6,735 nucleotides of DNA. Source: an uncultured Clostridium sp. GTDB taxonomy: Bacteria > Bacillota > Clostridia > Lachnospirales > Lachnospiraceae. The notes beneath the pieces are model-generated. The model ran no database searches. It was not told the origin of the DNA and was given only the letters and a program-made list of their open reading frames with translations. The position numbers and the translations under genes were made by a program. Numbering within the stretch: position 1 is the stretch's first letter; each line of letters begins with the position of its first letter. Location: NCBI GenBank assembly GCA_958442925.1, contig CAUCIO010000123.1, forward strand, positions 1 through 6,735, read 5' to 3'. Shown in pieces: positions 5,283 through 6,735 of this stretch.

Positions 5283-6371
5283 TTAAGCCTTTACTGCCCA
5301 TCGCATTTTAGTGGATCTGGCTCTGCTGTTTCTCGCGCACTCTTCTGCGGACGGGCGGATTACCTCCTCTGAGATTTCCTGGTAAACTCCCTGTTTTTTC
5401 AGCTGCTTAAAGGAACGCTTCACCATTCTGTCCTCCCCGGAGTGGAACGTCAGAATCGCCGCCTTGCCCCCTTCCTTTAAAGCGCCGGGCAGTTTTTCCA
5501 GGAAAGCGTACAGTACCTCAAATTCGCTGTTTACGTCAATGCGGAGAGCCTGGAAAACTCTGGCGCATGATTTCTTTACGGCCTCTTTTCTCTCCTTCTC
5601 CGGAATAAAGGACAGCGCCGCCTCAATGGCGTCCTTCAGCTGCGTCGTAGTCTCAATCGCCTGCCCTCTGCGAAGGCGGTTAAATACCTCCTGGGAGATT
5701 TCCTCAGCATAAGGCTCATCGGAATTTTCTATCATCATTCCGCAGAACTCCTCTCTGTCGATCTCCCTAAGCCTTTCTGCCGCTGTCACTCCCTTCTCCG
5801 GATTCAGACGCAGATCCAGAGGCCCTTCATATTTATAGGTAAAACCCCGCTCTGGATTGTCTATCTGCATGGAAGATACGCCTAAATCTGCCAGAATAAA
5901 GTCAAACGGCCCCTTTTCCTCTGCCAGCTGATCAAGCTCTGCAAAATTCATCAGACGTACCGTAAGCATATCAGGCCCATACCCGGCGTCCAGAAGACGT
6001 TTTTTTGTCTTCTCTGACTCAATCGGATCCACATCCAGGCCATAGATATGGCCGTTCCCCTGGAGTTTTTCCAGCATTCTTCTGGTATGTCCCCCATATC
6101 CCAGAGTAGCGTCCACTCCGATCTGTCCCGGCTGGATATCAAAGAAATCCAGGATCTCATTGACACAGATAGAAATGTGCATTCCCGCCGGAGTTCCTCC
6201 CTTCTGAATCACATGCTCTATTGTATCCTTATATTTTTCCGGATTTAATTCCTTGTATTTTTCCTTATAGCTTCTGGGATGGGTTCCCTTGTAGCGGACT
6301 CTCCTCTTATGGGGAGTCTGACCTTCTGCTCCTCCCGTGCTCTGAATCTCCTTTTCCTCTCTCTGGCTCAT
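5283..6371 (-). CDS. rsmH: RsmH-type 16S rRNA (cytosine-N4) methyltransferase, N-terminally extended
   Basis: RsmH (MraW) uses S-adenosylmethionine to methylate N4 of C1402 (E. coli numbering) of 16S rRNA in the ribosomal decoding site. At 362 residues this protein exceeds the usual 300-320 because of a basic, probably disordered extension (about 1-60). The methyltransferase core begins at HISICVNEILDFF (65-77), where ordinary RsmH has HVPVL. The SAM loop is VDATLGYGGHT (86-96; usually GGGGHS), followed by GLDVDP (111-116), the ADLGVSSMQID motif (161-171), ERGFTYKYEGPLDLRLNP (174-191), ARVFQALRIDVNSE (270-283) and LTFHSGEDRMVKR (307-319). The tail NSRARSTKMRWA matches the family. AAGGAG lies 9 bases before the ATG, and a strong promoter is upstream. 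It is not in a cell-wall (dcw) cluster, where the standard rsmH lies, and its motifs deviate, so it may be a second paralogue with a different target. The gene symbol means family membership only. Confidence 0.88.
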   Translation of the reverse strand: MSQREEKEIQSTGGAEGQTPHKRRVRYKGTHPRSYKEKYKELNPEKYKDTIEHVIQKGGTPAGMHISICVNEILDFFDIQPGQIGVDATLGYGGHTRRMLEKLQGNGHIYGLDVDPIESEKTKKRLLDAGYGPDMLTVRLMNFAELDQLAEEKGPFDFILADLGVSSMQIDNPERGFTYKYEGPLDLRLNPEKGVTAAERLREIDREEFCGMMIENSDEPYAEEISQEVFNRLRRGQAIETTTQLKDAIEAALSFIPEKERKEAVKKSCARVFQALRIDVNSEFEVLYAFLEKLPGALKEGGKAAILTFHSGEDRMVKRSFKQLKKQGVYQEISEEVIRPSAEECARNSRARSTKMRWAVKA

Positions 6372-6444
6372 TTCTCTGTTCTCCTTGTGTTTTCTCTATG
6401 CTTCAGTCTGATTTTCTGGTGCTTTTTATATGTTCTGCAAATTT

Positions 6445-6473
6445 ATTATAGCGTACCGCACAGACTCTGTAAA
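6445..6473 (-). promoter_or_regulatory. Strong sigma-A promoter for the rsmH-type gene
   Basis: On the minus strand TTTACA (6473-6468), a 17-base spacer and TATAAT (6450-6445) match the consensus at 11 of 12 positions. Transcription would begin near 6438, about 65 bases before the start codon. This gives the methyltransferase gene its own vegetative expression, independent of the dihydrouridine synthase gene upstream. With no clear terminator after the methyltransferase gene, some read-through into spoIIIAA is possible. Confidence 0.75.
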
Positions 6474-6516
6474 ATGTTCCCTGTGAAAAATCTGCAAAGC
6501 CCTGCCGGCCCTCTTC

Positions 6517-6735
6517 CTAAAATCCCTCAAAATAGCGTTCCGGACAGAATTTTCCTGTCCCGAATAATTCATCCACTGCTGCCAGATAGCTGTCCATGGT
6601 TCCTGCCTTCCGGATTTTTTTCGCCTGTTTTTCACAGTCCGGAAACAGTGCCAGCTGGTAGCTCCACAGCTCCTTCATCTTAAACAGCGTATTTCTGTCT
6701 CCTGACATGATCTCCTGATAGCCTGCCAGAATCTC
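6517..6735 (-). CDS. C-terminal part of a probable tRNA-dihydrouridine synthase (partial)
   Basis: Only the last 72 residues are in the window; the frame is open to the right edge, so the start lies beyond it. Full-length Dus enzymes are FMN-dependent and reduce uridines in the tRNA D-loop. The visible part reads as the helical C-terminal tail seen in clostridial Dus-family proteins. Its clues are MSGDRNTLFKMKELWSYQL (residues 10-28 of the visible part), an FPDCEKQAKKIRKAG segment and YLAAVDELF. The catalytic barrel and active-site cysteine are not in view, so the call rests on tail resemblance from memory. An internal ATG at 6708 should not be taken as the start, because the frame continues past it without a stop and no good Shine-Dalgarno precedes it. 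Confidence 0.6.
   Translation of the reverse strand, partial: EILAGYQEIMSGDRNTLFKMKELWSYQLALFPDCEKQAKKIRKAGTMDSYLAAVDELFGTGKFCPERYFEGF

Noticed and set aside
6481..6516. Terminator after the dihydrouridine synthase gene
   Set aside because: A TTTTT run is present on the minus strand, but the preceding GC-rich bases form only a three-pair stem.

Overview
The window looks like the chromosome of a spore-forming, low-GC Gram-positive bacterium, most likely a gut clostridium of the Lachnospiraceae type. The evidence is a recognisable start of the spoIIIA sporulation operon (spoIIIAA, spoIIIAB, spoIIIAC), purine-rich Shine-Dalgarno sequences before nearly every start, sigma-A promoters with consensus or near-consensus boxes, and RsmH and dihydrouridine synthase proteins of clostridial flavour. 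The family assignments are from memory of family motifs; no database search was possible.

Left block (1-2840). A flavin reductase-like protein (61-627, minus) and an HxlR-type regulator (752-1087, plus) are divergently transcribed. Their short intergenic region holds two facing, overlapping sigma-A promoters and a repeated GTAC(C/T)ATCTT element that is the obvious operator candidate. Running on in the plus direction are a hexapeptide-repeat sugar O-acetyltransferase (1125-1718) and, 21 bp later, a cysteine-rich protein of unknown function (1740-2840). That protein carries, near its C-terminus, a short motif typical of the beta subunit of Na+-pumping decarboxylases, but no membrane segments.

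Junction (about 2830-2880). The two blocks converge here. A GC-rich hairpin and an AT-rich hairpin lie back to back and probably terminate transcription from one or both sides.

Right block (2880-6735, all minus). Transcription runs right to left: the C-terminal end of a probable tRNA-dihydrouridine synthase (cut by the window edge), an RsmH-type 16S rRNA methyltransferase with an N-terminal extension and its own strong promoter, then spoIIIAA, spoIIIAB, spoIIIAC and a 152-residue protein I do not recognise. SpoIIIAA is the engulfment-channel ATPase, and SpoIIIAB and SpoIIIAC are membrane partners in the SpoIIIA-SpoIIQ feeding-tube complex. A plausible sigma-E promoter lies before spoIIIAA.

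The main oddities are three. The spoIIIA operon stops after spoIIIAC: spoIIIAD to spoIIIAH are not next in line, and the unknown 152-residue gene takes their place. spoIIIAB contains a run of 15 identical bases that could slip. The decarboxylase-like motif sits in a soluble Cys-rich protein. I found no RNA genes, CRISPR arrays, transposases or insertion sequences. No gene-free stretch exceeds about 150 bases.
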